Origin: Clavelina lepadiformis
Taxonomy: Eukaryota > Chordata > Ascidiacea > Aplousobranchia > Clavelinidae
Reading direction: 5' to 3'
Length of the DNA stretch: 64,000 nucleotides
Assembly: GCF_947623445.1 (NCBI RefSeq)
Contig: NC_135246.1
Location: 12,631,856-12,695,855, forward strand
The first letter of the stretch is position 1. Every line of letters begins with the position of its first letter. The translations under genes and the position numbers were made by a program. Below the pieces are notes generated by a model, which was not told the origin of the DNA, did no database searches, and saw only the letters and a list, made by a program, of their open reading frames with translations. Positions 25,353 through 37,780 of this stretch are shown piece after piece.

Positions 25353-26372
25353 GCGACAGTTGTTATCCAGGGTTTACATATTTTAGCGTTCGCAGTTTGC
25401 ATGGGAATAATCGCGTTATCTTCTGTGAAATTCGCGATATGTTTGCAGAATCGATCTCCATGCAGATGGAAAAGACAACGAAGAATTTCGAACCCAGCTT
25501 TGAGACTGGTCGTTCAAGTGCGATTGACAAATTTACGTGAATATAAGAAAAAACACAAAGCCACTGTTCAATATTCTGCACACAAAACATAAAATTTGAG
25601 TAATTCTTCACAGTCTGAATTAAAAATTGGCTAATGTGCACTTGCTAAACATTTTTTAACGTCTTTCAATTTTGGCTATTACCACAACAGTGAAATTTTA
25701 GAAAAAATCCATTTCAGTCTAAATGTTCTTGCAAAACATTTTATTTTTGTTTAGAAAACTAGATCAGGCAAGAGAAAGTCATATTATTCTATCGCAAATA
25801 AATTTTAGTGATACAAATTCAATTAATCTGTCAATGGTTTTTAGCACGTGTTAGTAATCTTGTATATATTCTGAAACCTTTACACTGTAGTAACAATAGA
25901 CGTCACCTTTCATACAGATGACTAATCAGTGTAAGTCAACTTCAATTAATGAAAGGGAACTTTCTATATTAAGGTTAAGCAAAGAAAATTATGATTCTTA
26001 GACACACTGTGAGATCAAGCTTTTTGTACTTCTATAAACAAATTTATACAACAGGAAATAAAAAACGCCAGTTGAGGAAACAAATTGTGTCAATTAATAA
26101 GCTTAAAACCTGTGATATGGGGTGACAATACTGATGACACACAGGTACTTTCAGTTTATCCCTTACCAATGGTCATGCCGTGCTGTCTACTTTTTAAGCT
26201 TAAGGTGTAATTAAAATTAACACTAAAATAGACAGAAGTTTGAAACCGGTTACCAGCAGCATAATACTGAATGTAGTTGCCCAGATGGAATGAACTTGAG
26301 CATTTTGTGATGTAAAAATTAATTCCTGAGGTATTCACAGAATGACAGAAAAAAACAAAAGATGACATGTTA
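25353..26372. other. Convergent 3' spacer between SLC22 and SIRT1
   Basis: This should contain the 3' UTRs of both genes. AATAAATTTTAG occurs at 25797 on the plus strand, some 450 nt beyond the SLC22 stop, and could serve as a polyadenylation signal. No other gene is seen. Confidence 0.4.
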
Positions 26373-29300
26373 TCAGGTCGATGACATCTGACTGTCAGAG
26401 TCAGAATCATTTTGCGTGGGTGCTGCTATCGAATCAGCACCATTCTGGTTGATTGTGCAAGGTGAAGAAGATAACTTTGTATCACGATTCATGAACTGAG
26501 GAAGATCGTCTCCATTGTCAGACAGCAGCAGAAGGGCAGTATGATTTTCATTTAAAGTGGAGTCTGTTGTAAGAAAAGGAATTCTAAAACTGTAAACAAG
26601 TACACATGCAATGAATAAAATTACACGAAAATTAAAGTAAAATCAAAAATAGATAAAACTGTGAACTGTGGCATTCTGAAAGTTAACTTTATTTTTAATT
26701 TTTTTATACGAGTTTTCGCAAACATAAGCTTATCTTCTTAGTATGCCAGAAGAAGCAAGCTTATGTTTGCAAAATTCGTCAAAAAAAGATTAAAAATAAG
26801 GTTAACTTTCAGAGTGCCAACCTATATCTTGTTTTTTATTTTTATTTTACAATATACTGGGTTAACACGGTTCAGCCACCATCCACTAAAATTACAATTA
26901 CACTAAAAATATTTTGCCGTTGTAGCAATTTTTTTAGTTAACCACAACCTGTGTTTGAATCTTAAAATTTACCTGATACTACCCAAAATAAGACTCTAAT
27001 CTATACCCCAACCTAACCTAAATACCTCAAACTAATTTTACTACGACACTGACTCACGTAGGTAGCATCTATCATAACATACTACAGTATTCAAGAAATG
27101 CTCGTGCTGTCCACAAAATTCTCCTTGAATAAAATATGCAAGTAAACTAACTCTTCTTTCAATACAAAAGTAGCAAAATGTTTTTATTGCTGGAATCACT
27201 GACATTGAAAAAGCATTATCAACAAACCTAGTGTCTCTTGGTCATCACTTGAATTACTTGAGCTATCATCATCAGATGAGCAATCGCTATCTTCTTCTGG
27301 AGGAACCTCTGCGCCGGGAAAGATGTATCGGTGTTCACCATCATAGTAATAGGCACCCACTGACAACATAAAAAAGCAAAGTTTTGTACTTATTTAAACT
27401 GATAAGATCAAAGAGCTTTGCAGGTACCAAAAAAGAAATTAGTTGTCAAGGCCACACTTAGCGGGGAAACCCAACTTGAATAAAAATAAATCAATCCTGA
27501 CTTACATGGAAGGCGTTTGCTGATTGACTGCTTCCATCTGCTTTTCCACAAACCACTCAACGTTTGTTCATTATTTGAAATTGAACTATCAAATTTTTTC
27601 AATTCGGAATCCATTTCGTTTCCACTTATCGTGGCAAGGTTACTCTCACTGTCGTCAGGAATTGTTTCATTTGTAGTATCAGGAGTAGGGCATTTCTCAG
27701 ACTTTCTGGTTTCAACTGACATCTCACGAACAGTGTTTGCTGATTGTGCAGCCACCTTGTTACAAGAAGATAGTTCTGACTCTTGCGTGGAATTTGATAA
27801 ACTGCTTATTTTATTTTCACTTGAGCTAACATCTAATTCAGGTTCATTTTCATATGAAGAGCCATTGGGTAGCAAAACGTCCTGATTGTCATTAATGGAT
27901 GAATCTGCTTCGCTACATTCAGGTAACTTGTCAATTTCATTTAAACTGCAAAAAGCGAACATAGGACATAATCTCAACAATCAAAGCCGGAAAGTTTAAA
28001 TGTATGTATTTGAAACTTATCTTATTTCTGGAAGATCAAACAGCTCACCTTTCTGATTCTTTACCCAGTTCAGTAAAATCCTCTCCAAGTTTTTTGCATA
28101 TTTCTGTTATAATTGTGTCACCATCGCCAAGAAGCTCCACATCAAATGACAAATGAGAGAGAGTTTCACGATTTATCAAAATTTGAGGTATCTCACCTGG
28201 AAGGGAATCTAAAAAAAATATTTATATTTTATGCTTGACGACAGCAGAAGTCAGGTAACAATAACATAATCAAAACTAAATTAAACTGGCAGCTATAAAC
28301 ACAAATTTTTTGTTTTTACTTGGTATGAGGGCAACGGGGCGAACTTTTAATGCCGAACCAATCACAATTAAGAGGTCGGCGTCATCCTTGTCAGCAGTCA
28401 TTTGTCTGTGAAAATGTTCTGGAAGGTTCTCTCCAAAGAAAACTATGTCAGGTTTTAAAATACCATTCTCGTCTGAGGAACACTTGGGACACCGTGGCAC
28501 TACCTACAAAATTGAAATCAAAAACAAGTGAAACTAACAATTAAAATGTTACAAGCATTTTCAGTAATGAAAATTAACAAAACTAACTCACTTGGTTGAA
28601 GATATTGTCTCGGATATCATCACAACCAACTTGATGCTTACATACTTGACAGCTGGCAGTAGCAAAAGAACCTAAAAGTTCACAAAAAACTATTGCACTG
28701 AAGTCAGGTTTTATCCAAACCTGACATATTATTAATTATTATCATCTAAAACCCACATACCATGACATTGTATAACTTTGGTAATTCCAGCAACTTGCTC
28801 CAGAGTATCAATGTTTTGTGTGTAATTTCGCAACAAACGATCTGTTTTCTCAAGAAGGTTTATAAATCTGTGAAATGAGGTAGGTATTTACAGAATTGAT
28901 CTTAAAGTTCATGAAAAATAATTAAAACTTTCATAATAATTAAACCATACCTGTGCACACGACTCGGTTTGTACTGTCCGGGGTAAATTTCTTTTGCAAA
29001 TTTGAAAAATGGTCGAGGGTCATGTTTAAAGTAAGTGATATCAAACATAGCCTGCAAAGTGTCACAAAAACTGCTTTATGTTTGAATGGAGGTTCTATAA
29101 CTTGTAACACTTTCTCAGATAAGTAACAGTTAGCAACGGTTAGTATAAGTACAAGAAGTTCTTTCACGTGGGCTGCAAAGCATTTTCGAATGTACAGTTT
29201 TTTATTAAATTGGAATAAAGCTGGCACTCTGAATGCTACGTTGTGTGTGAGGTTGTCTCCTATCAAACCTCGACTTGATCTTATCATATCCAATAGGCAA

Positions 29301-32300
29301 GTCCAAGTTTCGCATTAACAGTAAACTGCATGTTTTGTTGATATATTTATTTTTTCTTGTACATTATCTCATTGTGTGCCTCACGCAAAAAATGAAAATA
29401 ACAGTGAGTTGAGACTTGGAAAAGGCTGGGAAGAACTGCACTGGTGCATAGGTAATCCAATTTTCCAAAATTTTATTTGGGTAGTAGACGGATGCAGTCC
29501 AAATATTTTGTGGTCTTAAACCTGGTGTAATGAGTATTTATTTCACAAAGCATACCTCGGGGTTAGGTAAATCTGGGAAATCAACAGCTAACCTGGCATA
29601 CACTCCATCTCTGGATCGAAAGTCTGGTATACCACATGACACTGACACCTTTTTGATAAAAGATTCATTTAAGTTATAAGACAACAAGCTACGCAATACA
29701 CACTCGTATATTGCCTGCAAAAAAATGTAAAGTCTCTGCTGCATGCAACAACCATAAAAAGAGATCACCAGAAACAAACCTACCCCAGCTCCAGTAAGAA
29801 CTAATATTTTTGAAGAAGATTTAATGAGTCTGATGACATCATCAAAGGTATTCACTTGAGTCAGCTTTGTACGACGTGGTGGTTCGCTGAGCATTCGAAC
29901 AAGCTAAAACAGATTTAAGTCTTAATAAGAATAGTGCCCCAATGACATTTTTGGATGCATATAAAATGTGAGTAAATTCCAACAAAGTTGCATTGAACGT
30001 AATCCTATAGAAATGACAGCATTGCACTCAGTCATAGACTCACCAATTTCCAAACAGTCCAATTGTCCACGTGTTCAGGGATGTTTGTTATATGAGGAAA
30101 CAGCTTATAAACTATTTCCTTCGGGTCTTTGTCGTTCACTACTTGCATTTGTATCCATTCAATCAGACCTAGACAAAGAACGAAAATTATAACACCTTTG
30201 CGGAGTGGTACTGCACTAATTAAATGGAAAATTAAGGAGAAATGCGCAATTGCTTTGTCAACTGTCCATCTCTAGGAACCTTCCCGCAAACGAATAGTCA
30301 GTATAGCCAAACTTTTAACTTCTAAGAAATAAGTCAATCCCGAAAAAAAAGTAAAACCTTTCACTCATATAGGGCGAAAGAGAGAGTTTCACCTTGAAAA
30401 TGGTGGTAAGTGACTAGTCATTGTGACTGCAACAGAGTGACTAGTCATTAAGCAAAAAATGTATTGCGAGTTGTATTGCAGTTTGTTTGTGTGATTTGTT
30501 TTTAAAGCTGGTCGAGTAATACTTGTGAGTTATATTTGTGTCTGATCTCGAGATTCAATGTAGAATTACAGCAAAAAACTACAAATTTATGACCTAGTGA
30601 CTAAATGTTACAGCGAGAGTATATTTGAAATAAAAAATTTGGCATGACACAATTTCTGAATATAACTTTTGGAGATGAACTATGAGACTCAAAAGTAAAA
30701 CAATTCACCACTAGGTGTAACAGATGGTTGCCAATCGCTCTCGCTTGCTTCTGAGTAAGTTGGACTGGCAGACCCTTGCGATTTCTCAAAAGAAGAAGAG
30801 CAGTTTCCAGAGTCTTCGGTATAATTTTGGGTATCCAACCTAACAAAGTTTAATGATTTTTGATTACTAGTTCGCAAATGAGCTAAAAGAATTGTTTAGT
30901 AAAGCAATACATATTTCTAAGCTATGCTGAAACACAAGATTATGTCACATAACTACAAGAAATTTTTACACAATGCCTTCTTTATTCCACATAAAACATT
31001 ACATTAAAATGGTTTGTTCCTCAACAGCTTTGTCATCGGATTTATAGTCAATCAACTTCGAACTTTCATCTTTTTGCTTTGGTGCTGAGTATAAATAAAA
31101 ACAAAGTTTAAAATTTTCAATTAATAATTAATAACTATTGAGTAACTAATGAGATATTTGCATCATATTCAACTATCTCACTTTATTGCATCCTACCAAC
31201 AAATCCAGACGCTTTGACAAGCAATTACAACATAAAAACCTTAATAAACATATACAAGTTGTACAAAAATAAAAGTACACTCTATGTAACCATATACAGC
31301 GAGACCTCGTTTATCCGAACCCCGAACAACCGGAATCCCCGTTATCCGACACAAAACTGTCGGGAATGGATTTTTTCCTATGCATTTTACCCCTTTAATC
31401 TGGAAACACCACTGTACGACTCCGACACAAAAGTTTTGGAACAAATGTGTTAAATAAATAGCAATAAAATCCAATAAACCGGATTATTATTAGTGAAGCG
31501 AAAATGATCCACGATTGTCCTAGATACAGTAGTTAGTTGACGAAAACAACAGCCGATTATTATCTACGAATAATAATGTTGCAGTTTCACTCTTTAAACT
31601 CCTACGCATACGCATACTTTGAATTGGAGTAAGGTGCATACTGCTCTTTGAACATGGTGCTCCATTCGCAAGATTGATTGATTTTTCGCTTAATTTTTTT
31701 TCGCGATAATCCGGATACCCCGTTAAACCGATTTTTTATGACGAAACGAAGTGGACCGGATTAATGAGTTCTGACTGTACCAGTAACATAATGATTAGAA
31801 CCAAAGTTACTGTCTATGGTCGTAACTCGTACATGTTACCCTAAAACAAAGACAGGGACAACTGAATACTTTCGACAAAAGTACATTAGATACACAAAAA
31901 GAGAATTTTTTTAAATAAAACAAAATAAAATTGGTTTTAATAGATATTTGATAGTAAGGTACATTAAAAAAATATAGCTGACATATTCTATCAGAGCATG
32001 CACATGGGTAGTTTTAAAATTTTTTATTAGTAAATTCACTCTTAATCTGCAAAACTCTTCTTTAAACATCACCAGAAAATATCAGGTAAACTTAACAAAT
32101 TATCTAAGTCACAAAGTGGTTGAAGACTTCGTCTACAATGCGTAGCAAACCCAAAAACGATCGGTATAAAAGGAAGTTGCAGGATTTTTTAAACAAACCA
32201 AACAAAATAATCACATCTCGGCTAACTTCGATTAGAAATAAGTAAAAACCAACGGTACATGCAAGCTAATGTTTGTTAATACATGCAATACATGTTAATA

Positions 32301-32507
32301 CATGCAAGCTAAAGGAATGTTTTCTTAAATGGCTAAACTTATATTTAATAAACAGTGTTTGTGATTCAAGCTGCACTTACATGATAGGGATTCAACTTTT
32401 CTTTTATCGTTTTCAGAAAAGTCGTTTTTTTCCGTTTTCACACGACGTTTTTTCACAGGCGTGTCATGACCCAGTTTGTTAATGTTTTCTACTTCATATT
32501 CAGCCAT
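26373..32507 (-). CDS. SIRT1: NAD-dependent protein deacetylase sirtuin-1
   Basis: Nuclear deacetylase of histones and transcription factors. Exons: 32381-32507, 31003-31084, 30709-30839, 30044-30168, 29784-29903, 29556-29648, 28951-29051, 28761-28867, 28592-28671, 28320-28503, 28049-28208, 27506-27945, 27228-27359, 26373-26589. A basic KKRR-type N-terminus leads to the core: [38 protein letters not shown], the catalytic His in IQCHG, zinc Cys pairs CQVC and [27 protein letters not shown] and INRE. The C-terminal RYIFPGAEV matches the ESA motif that activates human SIRT1. Exon 12 adds a long acidic Ser/Asn-rich linker. Size is about 640-700 residues (human 747). The last junction is uncertain: the canonical splice gives a short tail and early stop, whereas the long acidic frame ending at 26373 needs a different donor or an unseen small exon. 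Confidence 0.93.
26671..26820. repeat. Long hairpin (foldback MITE) in the last SIRT1 intron
   Basis: Two arms of about 62 bases, running from GGCATTCTGAAAGTTAAC to CAAACATAAGCTT and back to GTTAACTTTCAGAGTGCC, are almost perfectly complementary with a loop of about 25 bases. The RNA from either strand would form a long stem. Most likely this is a palindromic MITE. The TTAACTTTATTTTTAA core resembles the smaller foldback at 14039-14137. Confidence 0.75.
31297..31777. mobile_element. Pogo/Tigger-like non-autonomous element in SIRT1 intron 1
   Basis: The left end CAGCGAGACCTCGTTTATCC and the inverted right end CAGTCAGAACTCATTAATCC match at most positions. Both are flanked by TA, the target duplication of the Tc1/mariner/pogo superfamily. 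CAG ends followed by TTATCCG-type sequence are usual for pogo/Tigger elements. The 481-bp interior has ATCCG-like repeats but no transposase frame. Arm divergence points to an old copy. Confidence 0.7.
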
Positions 32508-33608
32508 GTTCAGACTTTTAGCAAAATCTTAAAATTGCCTAAAAAGTACCTAAAACTGACGAAATCAACCAATAACTTTTCGATAAACAGAAAGTATGTT
32601 AAACGATGAACTAGGCTGCCATAACATCGCGTTGAACAGATTTAAAAATTGTTTATACAACCAACAGCAAACCTCCTTTGTGAGTAAAACTTGACGACTG
32701 AAGATTCGTCGTTGGTGATTCACCTAATAAGAATTATTTTAACACGGTTTCATACAAATGCTGTACACAAAACCAACTTTCATGCAAACTTAATTGTGAT
32801 TATATCTATCACAAAAAACAATTTTAGCATATATCAATTAAAGACTATTAAAAATAATTCTAACAGTATATCTAGTCTTTTAAATTTGTTTTTAAATTCT
32901 TTGTATTTGTATTACCGGTACGCAAAACAATGTTATGTGAAATTAAGTCCGCACCAATCGTTATAGAATATCTAGACATCTTAAATGCTTTAAGAAAATC
33001 AAAATAAGTTTTTTGGTGGGGGATTTTAAACAGTTTCTATTTTCATAATATTCCGACCGCTATTGAATATACACAAAGTAGTGTTGTAGCAAACTTTTGC
33101 TGTTTTGCTTGGCGATGATCTTGACTTCAACGGTTTGATCAAAGACTTCTTTGGCTTGGTGGTGATGCGTCACATGATTTACTGTATCATGGGGTGACCG
33201 CTTTTCACTTAACACGAAAAAATATTGTTGAAATACTAACTTAGCTTTCCGAAATACTAAAGTCAAAAACCCAAAACAGTTTGTTATTATAGTTTTTAAA
33301 CGGCACAGTACATTCACGCATTAAGTGCCAAATTGGTATCGAATAAAGATATTTTTGCACTCGAGTTGGTAAGTAAACTAGGCTACTACATATATAACTT
33401 AAAAAAACTTTTTTACATTCTTTTAATATATAATAATATTAATAATAAAAACAATAATAATATTATTCGTATAGGACCATATTTCAGTTAAAATATAGCC
33501 GCTTAAAGGCGCTTAACATACACGGGATAGATAAGTATTTTAAGAATATTATAATAGTATAACACAAATAAATTTAAGTGAAAACAGAAAAAAAACAGTA
33601 AAAACAGT
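32508..33608. other. Spacer 5' of SIRT1
   Basis: This contains the SIRT1 5' flank and an AT-rich stretch at 33390-33470. A minus-strand frame of 85 codons at 33060-33317 has no linked exon and no family match, so it is not called. Confidence 0.4.
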
Positions 33609-34120
33609 GGTAACAGCAGTAACAGCAGTAACAGCAGTAACAGCAGTAACAGCAGTAACAGCAGTAACAGCAGTAACAGCAGTAACAGCAGTAACAGCAG
33701 TAACAGCAGTAACAGCAGTAACAGCAGTAACAGCAGTAACAGCAGTAACAGCAGTAACAGCAGTAACAGCAGTAACAGCAGTAACAGCAGTAACAGCAGT
33801 AACAGCAGTAACAGCAGTAACAGCAGTAACAGCAGTAACAGCAGTAACAGCAGTAACAGCAGTAACAGCAGTAACAGCAGTAACAGCAGTAACAGCAGTA
33901 ACAGCAGTAACAGCAGTAACAGCAGTAACAGCAGTAACAGCAGTAACAGCAGTAACAGCAGTAACAGCAGTAACAGCAGTAACAGCAGTAACAGCAGTAA
34001 CAGCAGTAACAGCAGTAACAGCAGTAACAGCAGTAACAGCAGTAACAGCAGTAACAGCAGTAACAGCAGTAACAGCAGTAACAGCAGTAACAGCAGTAAC
34101 AGCAGTAACAGCAGTAACAG
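33609..34120. repeat. 9-bp minisatellite (GTAACAGCA)n, about 57 copies
   Basis: About 510 bp of head-to-tail GTAACAGCA with almost no variants; only the borders degenerate (AAAACAGTGG on the left, TAGTAAAAACAG on the right). Since the unit is a multiple of three, several frames on both strands stay open (Val-Thr-Ala repeats in one), which creates long artificial ORFs. The purity suggests recent expansion. Confidence 0.95.
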
Positions 34121-35603
34121 TAGTAAAAACAGTGATGATAGTTGGCAAAGACAAAAATCTAAGGGCTGGTAAGCACAGTGAAAGAGGTAGGCCTATGTTT
34201 TCAAGTATTTCTTGAAAGCACTAAAACAGAAAGTTTTAACACAGAAAATACATCAGCTGATGTAGAGACGCAAACAAAAGAGAAAAAATATTTTCTAATT
34301 TTCTTTGATCGAATAAAATTGTCCGGCCGCGGCGCGACGAAACAGACAATAATATCAAAGGAAACTGTGCCGCGAAGCAAGCTGATAACGATAAAAAATT
34401 GATTAGAAATGTTGTACCGTTTACATATGTACCCATTATTTTGGCGTCATTTATTCTGATATCAGATCGGAGTAATTAAGTACTAATGGAAATTAATTAG
34501 AAATTATCTTTTGTGTTTAGCAAGCTGGTATTAAGTCAATGACGCGAGTCATTGATCTAGTTCTAATCCACTAGAGTCACATTTTCGGATGACTTCACTT
34601 GACATGAGCCAAAGGTTCAAAATGACTACAATTGGCTTTGGTAAAATGCCCAAAATGATGCCATAGAATTGGAAACAACCATGAATTATCTACGGCAATC
34701 AACACACAACGCGTAGTGTGACGTTAGCAAACTTTTTCAAGTTGAACGCATTGATTTGACTAGGATTATATAATCATAAGTTCATAACTTATTCTGACTC
34801 GGCTTGACTCGAGTCAAAAATGACTTGATGTAAGTTATAACTGTACCGTGAAAAATATACGAGAAAAGGTTATAAAAATGCCCTAACGTTAATTTCATGT
34901 CTAAACATTTTTCAATAAATTTGCAATAAAATAACCAACGATAATTTTACAAGTTAAAAACATATTTTGCAAACTGAAAAATTCCGCAAAAATGAACAAA
35001 TATTTCAAAAAAGCACCAGCAAAGAAAAATATCATAGCTTTTAATACCAACAAGCAATTGAGCTATAGGTCTAAATAAGAAAAAAATTACAAACTGGTGA
35101 AAAAAAGCGGGAACGATAAAAGTTCCGGTTCCACAGTGATTGCACCACACAGAATAGCACACGACTGCAACAAACAAGTACTGTAAAACATAAGAAAAAC
35201 GCTACGTACATACCACAGAAAACAGTTAAATGATTTAGGAAAACATATTTAGTGTAAAAAGTGTGTTACACGCATAGATATAATGTGAACACTATTTTGC
35301 TTATAAATCATGATTATACTATATATTTGGTCACATGGCATCAAAATCGTTCTAAAAGGCGTTTCAAAATTGTACACTAAAAATTACCAGGTACTATTGT
35401 ACGAATAAATGTTAGATTTCATTTCATAATTTGTGCTTCACACTTTTTGGTCGGGCGACGGAGTGGCCAAACGTGGAAATCAAGCAAATTCCATTATAGT
35501 TCGGTCATTCTGTGTTCGTTGTTTTCATTTATTTTCACAAGTGGGGGAGAAAATGTTGCCTCCGTTCCCAGGCACTGAAACCCTAGGTATGCCTCTGATT
35601 CTG
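34121..35603. other. Spacer
   Basis: A 74-codon plus frame at 34178-34402 follows the minisatellite but has no linked exon. At 34530-34830 several GACTCGAGTCA- and TGACTTGA-like words recur and may be remnants of an inverted repeat. No gene can be supported. Confidence 0.35.
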
Positions 35604-35731
35604 TGTGGGTGCAATCCTGTGTAGGTGCAATCTCGTGTGGGTGCAATCCCGTCTGGGTGTAATCTTGTGTAGGTGCAATCTCGTGTGGGTGCAATCTCAT
35701 TTAGATGCAATTTCGTGTGGGTGTAATGCCG
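35604..35731. repeat. 16-bp minisatellite, 8 copies
   Basis: Eight units of the TGTGGGTGCAATCTCG type follow each other without gaps, differing from one another at one to four positions. Short ORFs on both strands here are by-products of the repeat. Confidence 0.85.
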
Positions 35732-37780
35732 TGGCCACCAGAAAGTTCCAGTATGTAAGAGAACAATTTACACCCACAAAAAAAGAAGCAACCAAATTTT
35801 AAACTTGGTGGTGGTATCGATCGAAACGTGGGAATGATAAATATGTTTTTTACTGTTTTGACTGTATAAGTGTTTGTTCTTCGTATGATTTCAATAAACT
35901 CTGCTTTGTCATGATCGATTTACCTGGTTCAGTTTTTTAGTAAACAACAACATTAGAATTTAAGTTTAGGGAACATCCTAAAAGGCAAGTGCACATTCCT
36001 GTTTTTACAATACATCGTAGATAAGGGTCTGATTTAATGTTATGATATAAAATTATTGATTATTCTTTTGTAAAGTACAGTATATGTATCCTAATATAAA
36101 GGTATAGTATAGCCTACCACACATTTATTCGAGCCATAGACCTACTTGCTCAGGCAAGGTAGGTGAGTTTAGGCCTATACCGCATAAATGCCTTTTGTTC
36201 TTATCACAACTTCTATAATTTGAAGAAGGTTTTCTATCAGAAAATATGGCTGCGTTACTTAATTTTGGTAAAAGCATTGGCATTAGTATTCAATTAGCAT
36301 GCACCCTATATAGCTATAGACTATTTAGCTTCTAAAAGTCACCAGGCTGTCAAATGTATCGGGAGAAATTTTAGACGGTCTATGCTTGTACATCCTTCAT
36401 TTATAGCGTTGCACACTAAACACAAAATTTTCTCAAAAACATCACCCCTTTATGTTATTTGGCCAGATTTATTAACGCAACTTAAATAAATCTGACATTA
36501 TAAGATGCTTTTATAGTAATTGTGACATTCGCTAATATGGCGTTAAACATATTTCAAGAAAACAACAAAAACCTTTCTGTAATTATAAGAAAATGTAAAT
36601 GGCTTTACATTACTTGCATTTACAATATGACTTTATTCCAAACATATACTTTATCATCCTAAGCCAAACAAGTACACTTTATCAAATATTTAATGTTTAA
36701 CCATAAAGGTGTTTGCCAATGACGTATTTGCTATAAACCTATTTCGTTTTCAATGATTAAACAGAATCCCAACAGTGGAGTTTTATGGGTTAGCTTTGAA
36801 CGAAAATCTAAAAATGTTAGGCTAAGTAAGAAAGAGCTCATGCCACGCTCAGTCATGTGACAATGGTAGGTTAATTGCCTAACGCAACACGAAAGTTTAA
36901 AATAAAAAATTCAGAAAGATGAAACAATATATTTCTGCATAAGACAAGGACAAAATATGTAAGGCCGCCTACAAAATTTCGTATTTTCACTTTATGTATA
37001 TCAAGGTTAGGATTGAAAAGTCGGATTGGTACCTTTTACCTTGTATTGCCACCGAAGAGGACTTTGATGGCTTAGCTTACATTGTAAAGTACTGTATGTT
37101 ATGTATTTAATAATGTCACATCAGAAAGCATCCAGGTGCCGATCAATCATATGACAATGCAAGATTAATTGCCTTATTTAACATGAAAAATTTAAAACAA
37201 GAAAATCAGAAAGATGAAACAATATCATATTGCATACAATTGAGAAAAAAATTTGGAAGACTTTTGAAAATTCTGCATTTTCAGCTTATTTGATATTTAG
37301 GTCAGGTTTGAACGATCTAGTTCTAAGACGGCACATCAATTTTCTCAGTTATTTCTTTTCGGCGAAGTTTACGTTTATTTCAAAGCAGTTATGGATAAAT
37401 GTACAAGCTGAACACCTTGCAAAAGATTAACAGGAAATAGGCCAGTATTGTATGCTATTTTACAAAACATGGGGAGCTTTGTGCGTAATCGATTTAACTC
37501 AACACAGAATACATAGTTCCCGAGGTAATTACCTGATATTCCCAAGATAAAGTCTATTTGCATCATCGTTTTTCAGTTTGAATTTATTTTATGACTCAGA
37601 TATTAACCACTTTAACAATTCTAATCACTCAATCATTTTAGGTTATCGCAAGATATAATCTGCACCAAGTGGATTAGGCTGTAATCTTTCTTACCTTGTT
37701 TACTATTTTGCCCAATCGAAATCTTTTCTTACAAGCAACGTGCCTTGAAGTAACAAGTAAATAATCAAATAGCAGACATC
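35732..37780. other. Spacer upstream of SPEC3 gene A
   Basis: AT-rich with no exon that can be linked. Similar phrases near 36840-36925 and 37140-37215 (GTCATGTGACAATGGTAGGTTAATTGCC versus ATCATATGACAATGCAAGATTAATTGCC, each followed by CAGAAAGATGAAACAATAT) show a diverged direct duplication about 300 bp apart. Confidence 0.45.

Noticed and set aside
27517-27885. 122-codon plus-strand ORF
   Set aside because: It is the antisense shadow of the acidic exon 12 of SIRT1.
33549-34215. Two 200-residue Val-Thr-Ala ORFs on opposite strands
   Set aside because: They are produced by the 9-bp minisatellite. There are no splice borders, no conserved flanks, and every such array gives open frames on both strands.
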